Below are positions 25,690 through 36,939 of a DNA stretch of 64,000 bases, piece after piece. Every line of letters begins with the position of its first letter. Within the stretch, counting starts at the first letter, position 1. The notes beneath the pieces are model-generated. The model was given only the letters and a program-made list of their open reading frames with translations. It did no database searches and was not told the origin of the DNA. The stretch is from Castor canadensis (lineage: Eukaryota > Chordata > Mammalia > Rodentia > Castoridae). The stretch lies in assembly GCF_047511655.1 (NCBI RefSeq), contig NC_133390.1, forward strand, positions 161,298,583 to 161,362,582. Direction: 5' to 3'. The translations under genes were made by a program, and so were the position numbers.

Positions 25690-26998
25690 TCCCAATCTTG
25701 GAGCAGAAGAAGCTGGCAATATGGAAGCAACAGTACAGACAAAAAAGATCTGCTCTCTTCAGCCACAGAAATAGGAAAGGGCAGCCTGACAAAACAATAG
25801 GCTTTTGGGCAACAGCTGTTCGATTCCAGCCAAACACTAGAGAAAACACTGTGGCCTCATCCATGCTAACACTCTCACCAGGTTGTAATGAGATGCCTCC
25901 CAACACTCCTTCAGGGATGGTGTCTGAGAAGGCAAAGTAAGGAGGGAATTCCATCCCTACCAGCCCTGGTGATAAGCCCTCCCCTAACCTGTCCCCTACA
26001 AAGTACAGTGGAAACCACAGGGAGTCACTCTCACTCATCAATCACCCTATTCACTGTGGTAGTGTCAGAAGAGGCTGAATGAAGAGTCAAGGCCTTCGTC
26101 ACTGTCAAGTGGTGACAAGATCACCCATGCAGTATAAGTGGAGACCGAATGGAAGATGAAACACCCACCTCCAACCAACAATAACTGGGGAGCCCTCCTT
26201 TTTGGGTGTTGATGGAAGTGAGTAAGGAACCTAGATTTCTATCTCCACCTGGCAGCAACGAATTAGGCCCCTTTCCTGGAGTAGGAGTGGTATTAGAGAA
26301 ACCCCGCCAAAACAAAGGACTTAAATACCATCCAGAGTTTCAGAACATAACACCAAAATGTACAGGTTTTAGTAACAAACAAAAAAGACTCATCATCCCA
26401 AGAACACAAAATGAATGAAAAAAGGCAATTTCAACAGTTACAATTATCAGATAAAAATATTCAAGCAGCCATGATTAAAACGTTTCCATGAACAATAAAT
26501 ATTTCAAACAAACAAAATAGAAAGCCTTAGCAAAGAAGTAGAAGATGTAAAGAAGAAACAAATGGGAACTGTAGAACTGAAAATCCAATAATGAAGAAAA
26601 AAGTCAGTGAATGGGTTCAACAGTAGAATGAAGACAACAGAAGAAAGCATCTGTTAGCTGGAAGACAGAACAAATAGAAATTACCCAATCTGAACATCAG
26701 TGAAGACAGACTGAAAAAAATAATATAAGGAGCAGAACTTCAGAGACCTGTGGGACTATCACTAAAGACTTAAGGTTTTTAGAAGGAGAAGACAAAGAGG
26801 GCAGGACTGAACAAATATTCAAATAATACTGGCAAATATTATACACACCAAACTTGGCAAAAGATAAATCTATATATTCAAAAAGCAAATAATATAAACA
26901 CAAAGAAATTTACAAGATACATCATTAAACTTCTGAAAAACCAACCAACCCCCCCCAACAAAAAAAAATTCTTGAAAGCAGCCAGAGAAAACTGATAC
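25690..26998 (+). mobile_element. L1/HAL1 LINE 5' UTR and ORF1-region remnant
   Basis: In order: 'gaattccatccctaccagcc', 'aagtggtgacaagatcaccc', 'taactggggagccctccttt', 'gaaagccttagcaaagaagt', 'gaaattacccaatctgaaca', 'cagagacctgtgggactatc' and 'ttcttgaaagcagccagaga'. These are the landmarks of an old L1 5' half. About 1.3 kb, no intact frame. Confidence 0.68.
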
Positions 26999-27136
26999 CT
27001 TACATATAGGTGACTTGTCCTAGGACTCAGTCCCTTTCTGCACCTATTCTCCCTTATGACTCCCACATTTCTAGTCAGATTCCTTCCTTGAACTCCAGAC
27101 TGATAAACCCAATTGCTGATTATACATCTAGCTATA

Positions 27137-27475
27137 CAGGTGGCCCTTGGTATCCAAGGGTCCCCAGATTCCACTAACCACAGATCAAAAACATTTGCAG
27201 AAAAAAAATCCAAATCTGCAACTGTGCTGAATATATAGACTTTTGTCTTGTCATTGTTCTTAAGCAATATAGCATTAACAACTATTTATGGCATGTATAT
27301 TGTATTAGGTATTATAAATACCCTACAGATGATTTAAACTACACAGGAGCGTGTGTACAGGATCTACGAAAACATTGTGTTATTTTATATGAAACTTGTG
27401 CATCAGTGGGAGTTTGGTATCTGGGGATGGGGATGGGGATATTGAGGACCCCTGAGGATACTGAGTGGTGACTAC
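27137..27475 (+). mobile_element. MER8-like (Tigger2) DNA transposon
   Basis: Imperfect terminal inverted repeats: caggtggcccttggtatcc at the left and the complement of ggatactgagtggtgacta at the right. Internal 'tattgtattaggtattataa' and 'gatgatttaaactacacagg' match the Tigger2/MER8 consensus. Preceded by TA. Confidence 0.8.
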
Positions 27476-27479
27476 TCTT

Positions 27480-28385
27480 CGAAAGGCCAAATCCAAACCT
27501 CCTCTTCCTGCAATTCAGTAAGTGGCAACTCCATTCTCATGCTTGCTTAGGCTGATACCCTTCAGGCCATCTAAACTCTCATCTCTCTTTCACACCCAGT
27601 ATCCAAACTGTCAGTAAATCCTGTTATATCTTCCTCTAAAATATCCCCAGAATCTGTCTCTCATCACCTCCACTGCCACAACCCTGGTCTGAGTAATTCT
27701 GAGTTATTACACAGTTGACAAATTGGTCTTCCTGCCTTCCTTGCACCTTCATTATTTTTCACATAACAGCAACATGTTTGGCTTTCATTCCCAACTATCT
27801 GACGAACTCATATTTCATTTAGAGGAACATCCAAGCCCTTACCCACAAGTGCCCACGTGATATGGTCCCTTGTTAGTTTTCTGAGCTCATCTAGTCAACC
27901 TTCTGGTTCAGACCACTCTAGTCTGACTAGACTTCTTTCTGTTCCTCAAAAATGCCAACAGTGATGTGAAGTTGATTTTCCTGACTCCTGGAAGGAAAGA
28001 TTATGACTTGTTCTCTCCTTTCTTTCAGGGCTCTAATCAAATGTCACCTTCTCAGTTCAGTGAGGCCTTCTCTGAGCAGCATATAACAGACTCCTATCTG
28101 CTCAACTCATATATTCTTCTTCATCTCCTCTACTGTCTTTGATTTTTTTCCCCTTTTTTTCCAGGACTGGGAATTGAACAGAAGCCTTGTGCATGCTAGG
28201 CAAGTGCTCTAGCATAGCTCCAACTTCTCTGTGATTTTTATGCAAGGCACTATCACTTTCTGACTCTTTTTACACCTGTTTTTCTATCTTCCCCAGTAGA
28301 AGTTTTCAAGGATAGTGATATTTTGTCTATTTGCCTACAACAGTGGTTCATATATAGGTGCTCAAAAATTATTTGTTAAATGAAG
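27480..28385 (+). repeat. L2 LINE (ORF2 end and 3' UTR), with nested ID SINE
   Basis: 'caaactgtcagtaaatcctg', 'ctccactgccacaaccctgg', 'aatcaaatgtcaccttctca' and 'gtggttcatatataggtgct' follow L2 order. Confidence 0.8.
28145..28232 (-). repeat. ID-type SINE, antisense
   Basis: 'gactgggaattgaacagaag', 'catgctaggcaagtgctcta'; inserted in the L2. Confidence 0.8.
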
Positions 28386-28774
28386 TGAAAAATTAGGAAC
28401 CAGACATCAGAACCTTGGCTGAATCCATGCTTTTCCATGTCCTGGTTACACACCCAAGTAACTTTGGATACTTACCCATGTTTTATGTCTTGTCATCAAT
28501 CAAACAATGATAATAATCCTCACTCCACATAACTAAATAAAAAAGTATACAGCAATCCTCACTTCACAGGATTAAATAAAAATGCAATGTGCGGAACACA
28601 CATTATTCGGTATAAATACTGAAAGATGTGTTAATACTGAAAGATGTTGACTCAGAAGCCCAAGCTTACAGTTATGACTAGCTAGAGACTGTGATTCGAG
28701 GCTATTCACCATTTTAACACTAATTCTCTCAAACAGCTACGAATAAGGTGCTGGGGTCAAAAAGATGCTGAGAT

Positions 28775-28985
28775 GCAGTCTTTTCTATTGAACCTTAGCT
28801 ATGTGATCTTGATAGTTATGTGATCACTGTTAAGTCGGAGGTTACTCTCTGACCTTCAGTTTCCTAATTTGTTAAGTGGAGAGAATATAATAATCACTTT
28901 ATAGCTTCGTTGTGAGGATTAAATGAGTTACTATGTGAAAACAGTGTCTAGCACACAACAACTTTTGTTTGCTATGATTATGATT
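28775..28985 (+). repeat. MIR SINE
   Basis: 'ccttagctatgtgatcttga', 'ttgtgaggattaaatgagtt' and 'cagtgtctagcacacaac'; near full length. Confidence 0.75.
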
Positions 28986-29693
28986 CTACTCTAGACAAAA
29001 GGTAAAAACATGTAACTACAATTCAGTGCAATGAGAACAAAAACAGGCATCGATTAGAAGAGTGTCTCCTAAAGTGGGGTGGGCACACAACTAAGTTCAA
29101 CAGCGATCATGAAATTTTAAAATTCTGTTATGTCTATGAAAAATGTGAACTCTCTACCACCACTCCCACAGCAGTTAGAGAATTTCTCTATTGACTTGAT
29201 AAATGGAATTTAAAACTTTTAAAAAAGAACCTCAAAAAAAAGTTTCCTAAGCGACGTCCACGGAAGCTTTCGGAGGGCAAGATAGAGGGCATGAGAGGAC
29301 AATTCCCTTTGTGAAGCAACCAATTAAGAGCAGAAGGCAACAAGGCTGTTTCATGCGGCGGCCCTGTCAGACTAAATGTCAGAATGCCCCTTAAAGAAGC
29401 TCACCAGGTGAGAAAAGGGCGTCATTTTTTCAGAGAGCGCAAGAGCCCAGGCGTGGAGGCGCGAAAAAGGCACGTGGGTGTCTTGAAAGAACCAAAAAGC
29501 AGCTTTCTGGAGGGGCGACCAGGGAGCAGGACACGTATGGAGAAATAGTGCAGCCTGGGGCCTGCCAGGTGAGGGAGGAGGCCCCCCTCCCTTACCCAGG
29601 TAATGATCTCTCAGCCTCGGGGTCCGCTCAGGATCCCCCTCTAAGAGCTTTCGGCAGCTGTGCTCCCTCCAGCTCCCGCCACTCTTCCCTTAC

Positions 29694-29750
29694 CTCGTCT
29701 TCCAGCTTTTCCCTTACTCTCCCGCCTCCGGCGCCCCGCCGGAAGTGACG
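29694..29750 (-). other. TTI1: putative noncoding first exon of TTI1
   Basis: On the minus strand a strong 5' splice site, GACGAG|GTAAGGG, lies at 29694/29693 inside the CpG-rich divergent promoter and just downstream (for this strand) of the ETS/CRE motif. That is where the TTI1 leader exon is expected. A second usable minus-strand donor, CCTGG|GTAAGG, lies at 29596/29595. The 5' end is not determined and the upper coordinate is nominal. Confidence 0.45.
29739..29750 (+). promoter_or_regulatory. ETS (GABP) / CRE-like composite site
   Basis: The bases CCGGAAGTGACG combine a perfect ETS/GABP core with an overlapping half CRE. ETS sites of this type are known to be enriched in mammalian bidirectional promoters. 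It lies 45 bp upstream (for the minus strand) of the putative TTI1 donor, so it probably marks the TTI1 side of the core promoter. Confidence 0.7.
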
Positions 29751-30040
29751 CGCTAAATGGCGCGCCGTACCGCGCCAGAAAAGTTCTGCTGGAGCGGGAG
29801 AAAGGGTTCCGGTGAGGCTTACTGCGCCGGCGTGCGGGCACGAGCGGTCAAAGAGCCTTCTAGGGCCCGAGGAATTGGGCTCGTTTCCCTGGTTTGTCTG
29901 TGTTGAAGTGGCCTGAGGGGGGCCCAGAGAGGCCGCTGCCTCTAAAGGAACGTTTTACTACAGCTCCGAGGTCTTTCGGTGCGCAGCTACTCTAGCCCTT
30001 GCCCTTTGACCTCACTCGCGGCGGGGTGATAGGTCGGGTG

Positions 30041-30049
30041 GCCATCTTG
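30041..30049 (-). promoter_or_regulatory. YY1 site near the RPRD1B start site
   Basis: GCCATCTTG, the reverse complement of CAAGATGGC, is the YY1 consensus that typically sits within the first ~50 bp downstream of the TSS of TATA-less genes. It is followed by a GGCGGCGG run. This places the RPRD1B TSS at or slightly upstream of 30040. A weaker YY1-like AAATGGCGC lies at 29755-29763 on the TTI1 side. Confidence 0.65.
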
Positions 30050-30234
30050 TGGCGGCGGCGCGGGCGGCTGTTACTGCGGAGACCCATCCCCTCCCCCTCC
30101 TTGCACCCCTGGCTGTCTGTCAGTCGTCAAAGAGTCCCGCAGTCTGTCAGGTGAGGCCCGGACCCTGTGCGGTCGCTCTTCCCTTTGCACTGGGCGGCCC
30201 AGGCCGCTCCCTGCCGGGCCTCACCGCCGCCACT
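30049..30234 (+). other. RPRD1B: RPRD1B 5' leader with open in-frame extension
   Basis: The 186 nt upstream of the ATG contain no ATG, and the frame of the CDS is free of stops back to a TGA at 30007. In-frame CTG codons and a GTG at 30049 are present. The stretch also contains CAG|GTGAGG at 30150/30151, a consensus-like donor that could allow an alternative leader splice. It is most simply a GC-rich 5' UTR. Confidence 0.5.
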
Positions 30235-30385
30235 ATGTCTTCCTTCTCGGAGTCGGCGCTGGAGAAGAAGCTCTCGGAGCTGAGCAACTCTCAACAGAGC
30301 GTGCAGACCCTGTCCCTGTGGCTCATCCACCACCGCAAGCACGCGGGACCCATCGTGTCGGTGTGGCACCGCGAGCTCCGCAAAG
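30235..30385 (+). CDS. RPRD1B: RPRD1B coding exon 1, residues 1-50 (start of CID)
   Basis: RPRD1B binds the RNA polymerase II C-terminal repeat domain phosphorylated on Ser2 and Ser7. It helps recruit RPAP2 and other factors that dephosphorylate Ser5, and as CREPT it promotes cyclin D1 and Wnt-target transcription. This exon encodes MSSFSESALEKKLSELSNSQ and the helices through VSVWHRELRK, the N-terminal half of the CTD-interacting domain (CID). The ATG at 30235 is the first ATG downstream of the inferred TSS, has A at -3 and matches mammalian orthologues. The donor is CAAAG|GTAAAC at 30386. The same frame stays open for 62 codons upstream but contains only GTG/CTG, no ATG. Confidence 0.96.
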
Positions 30386-30734
30386 GTAAACACCCCCGCT
30401 CTCCCCGGGACCCTCCCGTGGTCGCCCTCCCCCACCGCTATCCAGGTCCCTCTAGCTTCTTAACTGAGCCTTGCTTTTTTCAGGTGTGGGTCTCCGATCG
30501 CGCTTCTGAAATTGGAGACAGTGTGATCCCCGTTTCTTGGAGAGGGAAACTGAGGCCCGGAAGGTATAAATAAGGTGCTTGTCTGAGGTTCTAGGGACCA
30601 GGGCTCAGGTGCCCAGACTGCCAGCTATCAAAACTGCCTTTCCCCGGCGCTTCCTCCTGACACCTGGAGCTGTTGTTGCCTCAGCTGCATTCAGCGTCCT
30701 GTTACCTGTTGTGTGCTGGGCATTTGGAGGAAGA

Positions 30735-30860
30735 GCCGGGGATCTCTGGTCAGACAGCCTGGATATGTCTGGCTCAGCCACTTACTAGTTGAGTGATAAC
30801 AGGCTGGTTTCTTCTCTCCGGGCCTCTGTTTTCACTGCTGTCCAACGGACACAAGGAGAG
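30735..30860 (+). repeat. MIR SINE
   Basis: 'ctcagccacttactagttga' preceded by 'ggtcagacagcctggatat'. Confidence 0.65.
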
Positions 30861-31069
30861 CTACCTACAAAGCCTTTACTCCGCGCCAGTTGCTATATTT
30901 AGTCTGTGTGTATCCTCGAACTCAGAACAGGCTTGTGAATTGGGAGCCCATCTGCACCTTCCATTGATTTCAGGCTGTACTTGGGATCAGGCATTCATGG
31001 AGCTAAGCCTTTTGGTGCTCAGCACGGTATTGGGCACTTAATAACAAGTTGCTTACTGGAAATTAAGCC

Positions 31070-31290
31070 TGACTTTGCCACTTACTGACTCCAGCAACTG
31101 TCACCTGGCTTTCCCTTAGTTTCCTTGTGTATAAAATGGAGATAATGATAACTGGTATTTTACTGTGCCTTTATTGTGTGCCAGGTGGGGTGCCGATCAA
31201 TGTCTTTACATACGTTGTTATTTCTTAACTTGGCAGAGCCTTTTGAAGTAGGAACTTTGCAGGTGGGGAAAACCTGAGGCTCAGATAAAT
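31070..31290. repeat. MIR-type fragments
   Basis: 'tttgccacttactgactcc' and 'gtataaaatggagataatga' (sense MIR) followed by 'ggggaaaacctgaggctcag' (antisense MIR type). Confidence 0.6.
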
Positions 31291-32029
31291 ACAAATTGTG
31301 GTGAGAAGTAAACAGGATAATCCAAATGAAGATTTTCCCATGCTGTGAGGCACACTAAATCATGATGAGATGGGATTATCCTGATTGCTCAGTGTGAGGC
31401 TTGGTCTTTGCCTTGGAGTTGCTTACAGCTGGGCGGGGTAAGGTGGGTGCTTAACTGCTGTGAGTTCCATAGCAGAAGGCTGAAGAAAATAAGCTCAAAG
31501 CTGTTCTGGACACCCTGTGTGCAGTGGGAAGTGACTTCATACATGTTCTCTATCTGTGATGTCACCCTGGTTTATAGTGAGGAACCTGAAGTGGCTAAGT
31601 AGGATTTGCAAGGCCTTTGGACTGTTGCTCAGGCTACATAGACACCAAATTCCAGGAGACCCAGCTCTCTAGCCGAGTATCCTGATATATGACATGCTGT
31701 ACTAAGATAGAGATTTGGTCCTTTGGGCAGTTGAGAGGTGGAGAGAGCCTGGGGATCCCAGAGCCACCTCTGTGTATTACACTGTGCCACTCAGATATTT
31801 CTAACATCTGTTGGTGTATGTAAAAGAATGCCAGTTGCCTCTGCAGAATCCTCTCTGGTAGGATCTCTTTGATCATCGTGAAATTGTCAAAGTCCATCTC
31901 AAATGTCACTTTTATGAAGCTTTCTTGATTGCTCACTTCACTCTCTTTGCATATGAAACCGTAACAATTTAGAGAGTCCGTTCACTGATGAAGTTCTTTT
32001 ATCCCTAATGATAGAGACTTATGTTGTAA

Positions 32030-32130
32030 GTAGGCCAGTATTATTATCCTCATTTTATAGAGAAGATAAAGATATAGTAAGATAAAGTGGCTTGTTCAGG
32101 GGTGTATTGCTGGGATCTGGGCCAGACTGT
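32030..32130 (-). repeat. MIR fragment, antisense
   Basis: 'tattatcctcattttataga' and 'tggcttgttcaggggtgtat', reverse-MIR order. Confidence 0.5.
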
Positions 32131-32398
32131 TTGCAAAACTTGTGTTTTTTCAGGTATCCAGTGCTTCAGTGCACTTACTAAGTGAAGGTGGTCATCTAAT
32201 TCAAACCAAACCCATCATGCTTTGCTTTATTGGAATTAATTCCTGCCTTCTACCATAGCACACCAGCTGAGCATTTTCTCTGTTCTTTCTTATACCTTTT
32301 CCATTAGATTGTGTTTTGGAACAAGTTTGGTCTTCTGATTTCTCTGTAAAGCAACAGCATTAGTAGTGCCTATCACATGCTGAAAAATAGTTTAGAGC

Positions 32399-32720
32399 CT
32401 GGCGCTGGCTCATGCCTGTAATCCTAGCTGCTCAGGAGGATCTTGGTTGGGGCAAACAATTCTCAAGACCTGTCTTCATTTTTAAGTATGAAAGTTTATA
32501 GCATTATGTTTTTGGAGGTAGAGGGGTTTGAACTCAGTACCTCATGCTTACTAGGCAGGCACTCTACCACTTCAGCCACTTGCCCAGCTAAGACCTGTCT
32601 TCAAAAAACCTGGCACAAGAAAGGGCTGGTGGAGTGGCTCAAGCAGTAAGAATGCCTGCCTAGCAAGCATGAGGCCCTGAGTTCAAACCCCAGTGCTGCC
32701 TCCTCCCCTCCCCCCCCAAA
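32399..32720 (+). repeat. B1-ID composite SINE split by a nested ID
   Basis: B1 part 32399-32478 ('ctcatgcctgtaatcctagc', no full middle), resumes at 32604 and continues into an ID unit ('gggctggtggagtggctcaa', 'gagttcaaaccccagtgctg'). Confidence 0.9.
32479..32589 (-). repeat. ID SINE inserted into a B1-ID SINE
   Basis: Flanked by a perfect 14-bp duplication AAGACCTGTCTTCA (32465-32478 and 32590-32603). On its own strand the ID unit ends in 'caaacccctctacctcc' and then carries about 30 nt of non-SINE sequence and a short A-tail, as expected of Pol III read-through. Confidence 0.9.
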
Positions 32721-33350
32721 ATATATATGTAGTTTAGGAGTTAAGTTGTGTTCTCTGATATGATTTTTATGGTCAAGTAAAGAATTTAAACAGCACTATG
32801 TAATCCGACTTTCTGTGACAATTTCAGTGTTTTATATCTGCTTTCCAACAAGGTAGCTACTTGCTGCATGTGGCTATTGAGCACCTAGAATGCATGGCTA
32901 AAGAACTAAAATTTGAAGTAAACACAATTGCAAATTCAGTTAGCAAGTTTCAGTAGCCTGAGTGAAGTATTCAATAGCCACTTGTGGCCAATAGCTTCCA
33001 TACTGACCACTGCAGAACCTCTGATACCCACTTCTCTCATGAATTGAAAGTGCCCCACACTAAAGTGGAAAAGGATTTCGTGCCCCTTAGGTTCTAACCC
33101 ACCCTGAGTCTTTAAAAGCAGACATTTGTATCTATGGTAAAGTCATTTTTCCTATCTAAGATATTCATACACTGTCTCTGAATAGCCATCAAAGTGTTTT
33201 TGAGATTTACAGAAATTAGTTTTTCTCACTTAAATACTACTTCTTTTGTTCCTGATGTGTTATTTTCTAGGAATTATTCTTAATTTATTCTTTAGGGGTT
33301 GAGTAGAATTCCCCTTCATGGAGTACTTTGGTATGCAATTCCCTTAGATG

Positions 33351-33437
33351 ACTTTTTTTTTTTTTGGTAGAGTTTGAACTCAGGGCCTTGTGCTTGCTAG
33401 GCAGGTGCTCTACCAATTAGGTCATACTGGCAGCCCT
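33351..33437 (-). repeat. ID-type SINE, antisense
   Basis: T-run, 'agagtttgaactcagggcct' and 'tgctaggcaggtgctctacc'. Confidence 0.87.
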
Positions 33438-33572
33438 AGATAACTAGTTCTTTTGGCAATTTTAACGAGGATTTATTTTAGTATAACAGAATAAAGTAGG
33501 GAGAAGTAGGAGGAAAAAAGGAGAAACATTTCCTGCTCCCCACATAGGAAATGGGAGTAAAGACTCCTAGAT

Positions 33573-33662
33573 AGGGGCTGGAGACATGGCACAAGTGGTA
33601 GAGTGCCTACCTACCAAGCATGAAGTCCTAAGTTCGAACGTTAGTACTGCCAAAGTTGGTGG
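33573..33662 (+). repeat. ID-type SINE
   Basis: 'ggggctggagacatggcaca' and 'aagttcgaacgttagtactg'. Confidence 0.85.
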
Positions 33663-35722
33663 GGGGATACTCCTAGATAACTACACTTTTAGTGGTGTTT
33701 TGAGTTGTGGCCTAAATGTGACATTTTAGTAATTTTACATTTAGTAATTTTTCCAAAATTACTTTTTACACTTTCTCTAGATTTTCAAAACCAGCCAAAC
33801 AAGTGACAATTTGATTAGCCAGTTGATTAAATTTTGCTTAACAATTAGTTCTACCAGTTTGGAATGGGCTTAGTAGGGAGTGGAAGAATCTATTTTGTCA
33901 TATTGTCACCCAGGGTTGGGGGAGAGGGATATATATGTGTTGTGTATATTGTTGACTGTGTGTGTTTCAGTGTTCTAGGGCTTTTTCATATTATTTTTAC
34001 ACACAGGGTGCATACATAGACTGTTGAGGATGCTGAATGTGGAGGGAGACAGTTTGAGCCTAGATAAACCCTATTGTTCAGTTTGGCAGTGATGATCAGT
34101 AGTAGGCATGGTAGATAGTGAAGACCATGGCTGTCTAGCCTCTCAGATACCATATTTACGATACTGAAAGATGTATTGTCCAAACTGATGTCTTGAATGT
34201 CCAAACTGACATTTTACAATATGAATTCTAGATATTTTAACACAAAGGATATGGAATTTCTAAAACTCCACTTAGTCAAATTTGGTTTGTTGAAGTTGTT
34301 TTACCTTTGAATCTGCTTTCATAACATTATATAGACTTGGTGGCTTCACTTACTATGACTTCAAAGAACAAGGTTTGCTTTAAAAAAGAAAAAAAAGTCT
34401 TTTGCCATAATCATACCTTTGTAACAGCAGTAGGATATTGTAACTATTGACACTTTTGTCCTGCTTCTGAGTGATAATTAGAACAGTTAAAGATAGCTCC
34501 AGGTTCCAATATTCTCATCAGTTGGCCATCTAAACTAGGTTATTACCAGAAGGTTAGTACAATTCAAGATATCCATATTTAATTTTATGAGCATTTTAAG
34601 ATATCAGTTAAAACTGTAATGTACTTTTAAAATCTTGTTTTTAGCATAGATTATTCTCCTATAGCTGCATTTTAAAATGTTAGATCTTATGCCTGCTGTG
34701 TCGGAACTTAATACATGCTGTGTGCATTTCAGAAGAAACAGAAGTGGTTTCTAACAGTAGGACTAGTTATTCAGGTGTGTAAAAGTTGGCATAAAGCTTA
34801 CTTGAGTTTCAGATACTTCAGAATGGGAGAAAACTTAGTATTTTGAAATACCTAATTATGCTCATATTTATTTTTTTTAAAAGAAAACTGGGGCCAAAAA
34901 TGGTAGTGATAGAACTTTACAGTTGAGAAGTTATGGGCGTAGAAGTCAGGAAATTCAGTAATGTTCCCCAACCAACTGTAACTCAGACATATTGCATGAG
35001 GTTTTTATGGCTTAATATATGATACCATATAGAGTAATAGGAAATAGTACATTTTGTATATGTAACAGAAGAATTACGGTTTTTGTGGGAGCCATAATTT
35101 TGCATATCCAGATTTCAGATGTGTATAAATTTTCAATAATAGTATAGCATTAATGCATATTTGTATTTGAGATAAACATCCATTGGTGCATCTAGAGATT
35201 CTCAGGATTGATTGTAGTGTTGATATCATTGACTGACTGTGGTTATTGGAATGCAAAAGAGAAAATCTCAGTTTAGGAGTATAAATTATAAGAATCTACT
35301 TTAAAATTGAAACCTAACTCTTTATTCTGGAATATTTAATAATTAAGGATGAATTCGAAGTATTCATTTTTGCAATAGAATAAGTGAAAGCTTTGGTTTT
35401 AACATTAGTATTGATTGTTATTCTTTAGGAATTGTCTTTGGATTATCTTCATTTTTACTGTCAATTAATTTCCCTAGTTAAAATAACAGAAGTGAAACTA
35501 ACCTATTCTTTTTTTTCTCCCTCCGAAATTGTATTCCCAAACCTGTTATATCAGAGACCTCTGGGAGTTTCCTTGCTGTAGTGGTTGTTTTGTTTAGCAT
35601 TGTGTACTTGAGCACAGCCTTAAATCATGCTCATCTTAATGTTCTTCAGGTGTATCCTAGGGCATAAGAATTGTGAATTAAGAATTTCTTTGGTGTAAGT
35701 TAAATTGTCTTTTTTTTTTCAG

Positions 35723-35852
35723 CCAAATCAAATAGAAAGCTTACGTTTCTGTACTTAGCGAATGATGTCATCCAAAACAGTAAAAGGAAAGGACCTGAGT
35801 TCACTAGAGAATTTGAATCTGTCCTTGTGGATGCTTTTTCTCATGTTGCCAG
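35723..35852 (+). CDS. RPRD1B: RPRD1B coding exon 2, residues 51-94 (CID core)
   Basis: This 130-nt exon follows a T-rich tract and acceptor ttttcag, and ends GCCAG|GTATGT at 35853. It encodes AKSNRKLTFLYLANDVIQNS, then KRKGPEFTREFESVLVDAFSHVA. The LANDVIQNS motif is the CID signature helix whose Asp and Asn contact the CTD peptide in CID structures. Entry phase is 1 and exit phase 2. Part of this exon also falls in a spurious open frame; the correct frame is fixed by the splice phases. Confidence 0.96.
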
Positions 35853-36939
35853 GTATGTTGTCTTTTTTTTTTGTTTTCAGATGCATTGACTTTCCTACCT
35901 GTTCTTTCCCTTTTTTTGTGATAGTCTTTGTAAGTTTACAGCTTTGTACTTTATAGGGTGTTGTGGAGGCCAAATAGTAGCTTTATGTTTTACTTGGCCC
36001 GTAAGAACTATCTCAGACACAGAAATATTTTGATGCATTAAAGAGATTCAGCCTAGCACTGGAAATACATCTTTTCCCTCTTTTCATTTATTGAATTTAT
36101 TTCTTGAGCATAGTATTTTTCTTGGTTTGGCTGAGTTGTCTCATTAGCTTACGATAAAAAAACAAAGCTAAGCAGTAGAGAGGAACCTTTTAGTAACATA
36201 TCTTCAGTAGCAAAAATTAGTTACTTATGCCTCCTTGTTTACTTTTTTCTGAATGTTTAGATGTCTAGTTTACTAAAAATAATAGTCACTACTGTAACTG
36301 CAAAAAATTAATTATTAGTGTGGAAAAGTAGATGTTCTACTTTTGTATTAAAACTGCTACTGTTGTGTTTTGTTGCAGAGAGGACTGGGGTATAGAACAT
36401 GCATACAGCTAATATAGAAAGCATACATTGTCTTAAAAGTTTTATAAATTATTTTTATTTATTTTAAAACAATACTTTTCTTTAAGGTCCCAGGAAGAGC
36501 AAGGAAAACTATTTTTTAGTAGATGGTTAGGTTTATAAATAAACATATATGCATATCTTTGCAAAAGGAGACTGGGAAAGGTGAAAAAGACCAATGGGTT
36601 AAAAATTGTTTTAGGGTCTAAGGCATAAGTGAAAGGCCTTAAATATGAAATTAAGTCTAGTGTTCCTTGAAAGATTTGAAAAGTTTAAAGGAATAGAATT
36701 AGAAATCCAGAATAAAGAAATCACATCTAGCTTCCTAAAGATGGAAAAATATTTTTGTTTGTTGCCTATGTAGCTGGCTCTTCTTTTGATGAGCACGGAT
36801 ACTGAAGAAACAGAATGTGTTATTAACTTGAAAAAATTACTGATCCTCCAAACAGATTAAACTTAGAACCAATTACTAGAGTAGCTCTCTGAAAATGCGA
36901 ATGGGGTTTCTTGTTTTGATGAGATTTAGTTCACAATTT

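Larger units (their letters stand above)
29695..30234. promoter_or_regulatory. divergent CpG-rich promoter of TTI1 and RPRD1B
   Basis: This is the only strongly GC- and CpG-rich stretch of the window. It has repeated CGCG, GGCGGC and CCGCC, no TATA box, and lies between the head-to-head genes. It holds an ETS/CRE composite (29739-29750), GC boxes around 29721-29740, an NRF1-like TGCGC..GCG run near 29822, a second ETS core on the minus strand (29807-29812) and a YY1 site (30041-30049). The head-to-head TTI1-RPRD1B order matches human chromosome 20q11. The CpG-rich character continues through RPRD1B exon 1 to about 30450. Confidence 0.85.
30386..35722 (+). other. RPRD1B intron 1
   Basis: MIR fragments lie at 30735-30860, 31070-31290 and 32030-32130. 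A B1-ID SINE with a nested antisense ID lies at 32399-32720, and two further ID SINEs follow at 33351-33437 and 33573-33665. 33670-35700 is repeat-poor AT-rich sequence in which I see nothing specific. Confidence 0.85.

Noticed and set aside
30049-30573. 174-codon frame as a separate gene
   Set aside because: It is RPRD1B exon 1 with its leader upstream and intron read-through downstream.
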